A stretch of 5,521 nt of DNA from an uncultured Lachnospiraceae bacterium. GTDB lineage: Bacteria > Bacillota > Clostridia > Lachnospirales > Lachnospiraceae. The stretch lies in assembly GCA_947177465.1 (NCBI GenBank), contig CAMWUP010000173.1, forward strand, positions 1 through 5,521, read 5' to 3'. Position numbers and translations under genes: made by a program. How positions within the stretch are numbered: position 1 is the first letter of the stretch; each line of letters opens with the position of its first letter. The notes beneath the pieces are model-generated. The model was not told the DNA's origin. It searched no databases and saw only the letters and a list, made by a program, of their open reading frames with translations. This document shows, piece after piece, positions 4,382 through 5,521 of this stretch.

Positions 4382-5521
4382 TTATTCCGCTATTTCGTAC
4401 ACCCTGACCGCAGACGCTTTATCCGGCATCCGATAGTCCCATAGGAAATCATCCGCTGTTATCAGACAAAGCCTTTCCTTTTTGTTCCTATAGCCTGCAA
4501 GGATATGCCCCTTTAAACGGTGACAGGAGACAGGCTCCATATTTAAATCAAACACCGAAAGCCGGCTTCCCTTTACCGCATAGAGCCGCCCTCCACATTC
4601 ATTCGGATTTATCAGCAATACTGCCGCTTCCCTTAACTCCGCCGCTCCTGTCTTTACCTCGTGAGTCTGTAAATTTATTTTCAGATTGCCCAAATAAATG
4701 CAGTCCGACTCCTCACAATAGACATATCCCATGCTTTCACCACGGGCAAAACGGGGTTCGTTTAGAATAATCTCTTCCCGCCGCAGCAATTCTAAATCTC
4801 TGTCAAAGAAACAGATATCACAGACCGTGTTTTCCGGCTCCCTTATGTACTTTAACCGCACATGCACAATGCCATTACTGAACGCGCATACACTTCTGTC
4901 GTCACGGCCATAAAATTCCTTTTGAAAATCAAGAGGCTCATATTGGTAAGAGGCTATAATATGACGCTGTAAAAAAGCCTTTCCCGACGTCTCGCAATCA
5001 ATCTTCTGTAACTCATTCCCACCATTCCATGTAAAATATTCATATCGCCCGCTGCGCAGAGTGGAGTCATGCAAAAGAGGAAACATGCTGACAGAAGCAT
5101 GTTTAAGAAGATTCTCTTCGGGGATTGCAGCCAAAGCACAAAGCTCTTCTTCATAGGTATTTAAGTCATATTCCTCATAATATATCGGGCTGTCAAGTAC
5201 CATAACACGTACAATCCCATTATCGTAATCCATCTGCAGACCCTTGCAGTCTTTTCCGAAAACCGCAGACGGGTACCAATAATCATGCACCTCGGCAAGA
5301 CCGTTTTCCGTGCAGGCAAGGCAATGCATATGCCGGTAATCAAATCCGTCTTTGCCGTCGGGATATACTATGTTTATCACACCCGTCCGGTAATCGCAGG
5401 AATCATATATTCCCGAAATTTCCTGAAGCAGCACTGCTTTTGTCCCATTTACGGACTGCTTCTTCTTTTTCTCTTCCTTCATTTCCCTGACAATCCCATC
5501 CACGTCCCCATGCCACAGGGC
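4382..5521 (-). CDS. Uncharacterised protein with beta-propeller-like sequence (5' end uncertain)
   Basis: I do not recognise this protein. The frame ends at TAA (4384-4382) and stays open to the right edge (codons for ALWHGD precede the first in-window start), so the true start may lie outside. In-window starts are GTG at 5503 (373 residues) and ATG at 5482 (366 residues, with AGGG four nt upstream). Numbered from the GTG, residues 8-17 are a basic stretch (MKEEKKKKQS) followed by NGTKAVLLQEISGIYD. The rest is a soluble mix of short beta strands and turns with many aromatics and about 14 cysteines scattered without CxxC pairing, apart from CLAC (61-64) and CDIC (218-221). Segments such as NTVCDICFFDRDLELLRREE, GRLYAVKGSRLSVFDLNMEP and ERLCLITADDFLWDYRM recall blades of a WD/quinoprotein-like propeller, but no clear repeat consensus is visible. 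There is no signal peptide or membrane helix. A strong terminator follows. Confidence 0.65.
   Translation of the reverse strand, partial: ALWHGDVDGIVREMKEEKKKKQSVNGTKAVLLQEISGIYDSCDYRTGVINIVYPDGKDGFDYRHMHCLACTENGLAEVHDYWYPSAVFGKDCKGLQMDYDNGIVRVMVLDSPIYYEEYDLNTYEEELCALAAIPEENLLKHASVSMFPLLHDSTLRSGRYEYFTWNGGNELQKIDCETSGKAFLQRHIIASYQYEPLDFQKEFYGRDDRSVCAFSNGIVHVRLKYIREPENTVCDICFFDRDLELLRREEIILNEPRFARGESMGYVYCEESDCIYLGNLKINLQTHEVKTGAAELREAAVLLINPNECGGRLYAVKGSRLSVFDLNMEPVSCHRLKGHILAGYRNKKERLCLITADDFLWDYRMPDKASAVRVYEIAE

Overview
The window is 5.5 kb of what looks like a chromosome from a low-to-mid GC Gram-positive Clostridia, most likely Lachnospiraceae. The grounds are AAGGAG-type Shine-Dalgarno sites, a lipoprotein signal peptide, Rho-independent terminators, and a pairing of an alcohol-acetyltransferase-like protein with a zinc-ribbon membrane protein that I associate with that family. 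Every gene I accept is on the minus strand, so transcription runs from high to low coordinates. The plus-strand open frames are shadows.

In transcription order: (1) 5521-4382 is an unrecognised soluble protein of at least 373 residues. Its frame is open to the window edge and it ends in a strong hairpin terminator at about 4321-4356. (2) A 215-bp AT-rich spacer follows. (3) 4166-3327 is an Rpn-family PD-(D/E)XK nuclease (PF12784-like) with D63, E77 and Q79 visible. It contains an in-frame internal ATG with its own Shine-Dalgarno site that would release a 66-residue C-terminal product. (4) Only 23 bp later, 3303-2752 encodes a lipoprotein matching only the N-terminal part of an ABC-transporter solute-binding protein; it stops at 183 residues and is probably decayed. 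(5) After an 86-bp spacer holding a 15-bp palindrome, 2665-1694 encodes a 323-residue, cysteine-free, highly charged coiled-coil protein of unknown function, followed by a terminator at about 1624-1669. (6) 1571-279 is a 430-residue HHxxxDG acyltransferase of the condensation/alcohol acetyltransferase superfamily. (7) 36 bp later, 242 to the window edge is the N-terminus of a zinc-ribbon plus transmembrane protein (DUF6320-like).

Three transcription blocks are suggested: the unknown protein; rpn plus the truncated lipoprotein, with the coiled-coil gene possibly sharing that transcript; and the acyltransferase/zinc-ribbon pair. The last pair probably works together at the membrane, perhaps in acyl transfer to an envelope component, but that is inference. 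The most testable unusual feature is the possible gene-within-a-gene in rpn. I see no complete mobile element, CRISPR array, tRNA, rRNA or recognisable riboswitch.
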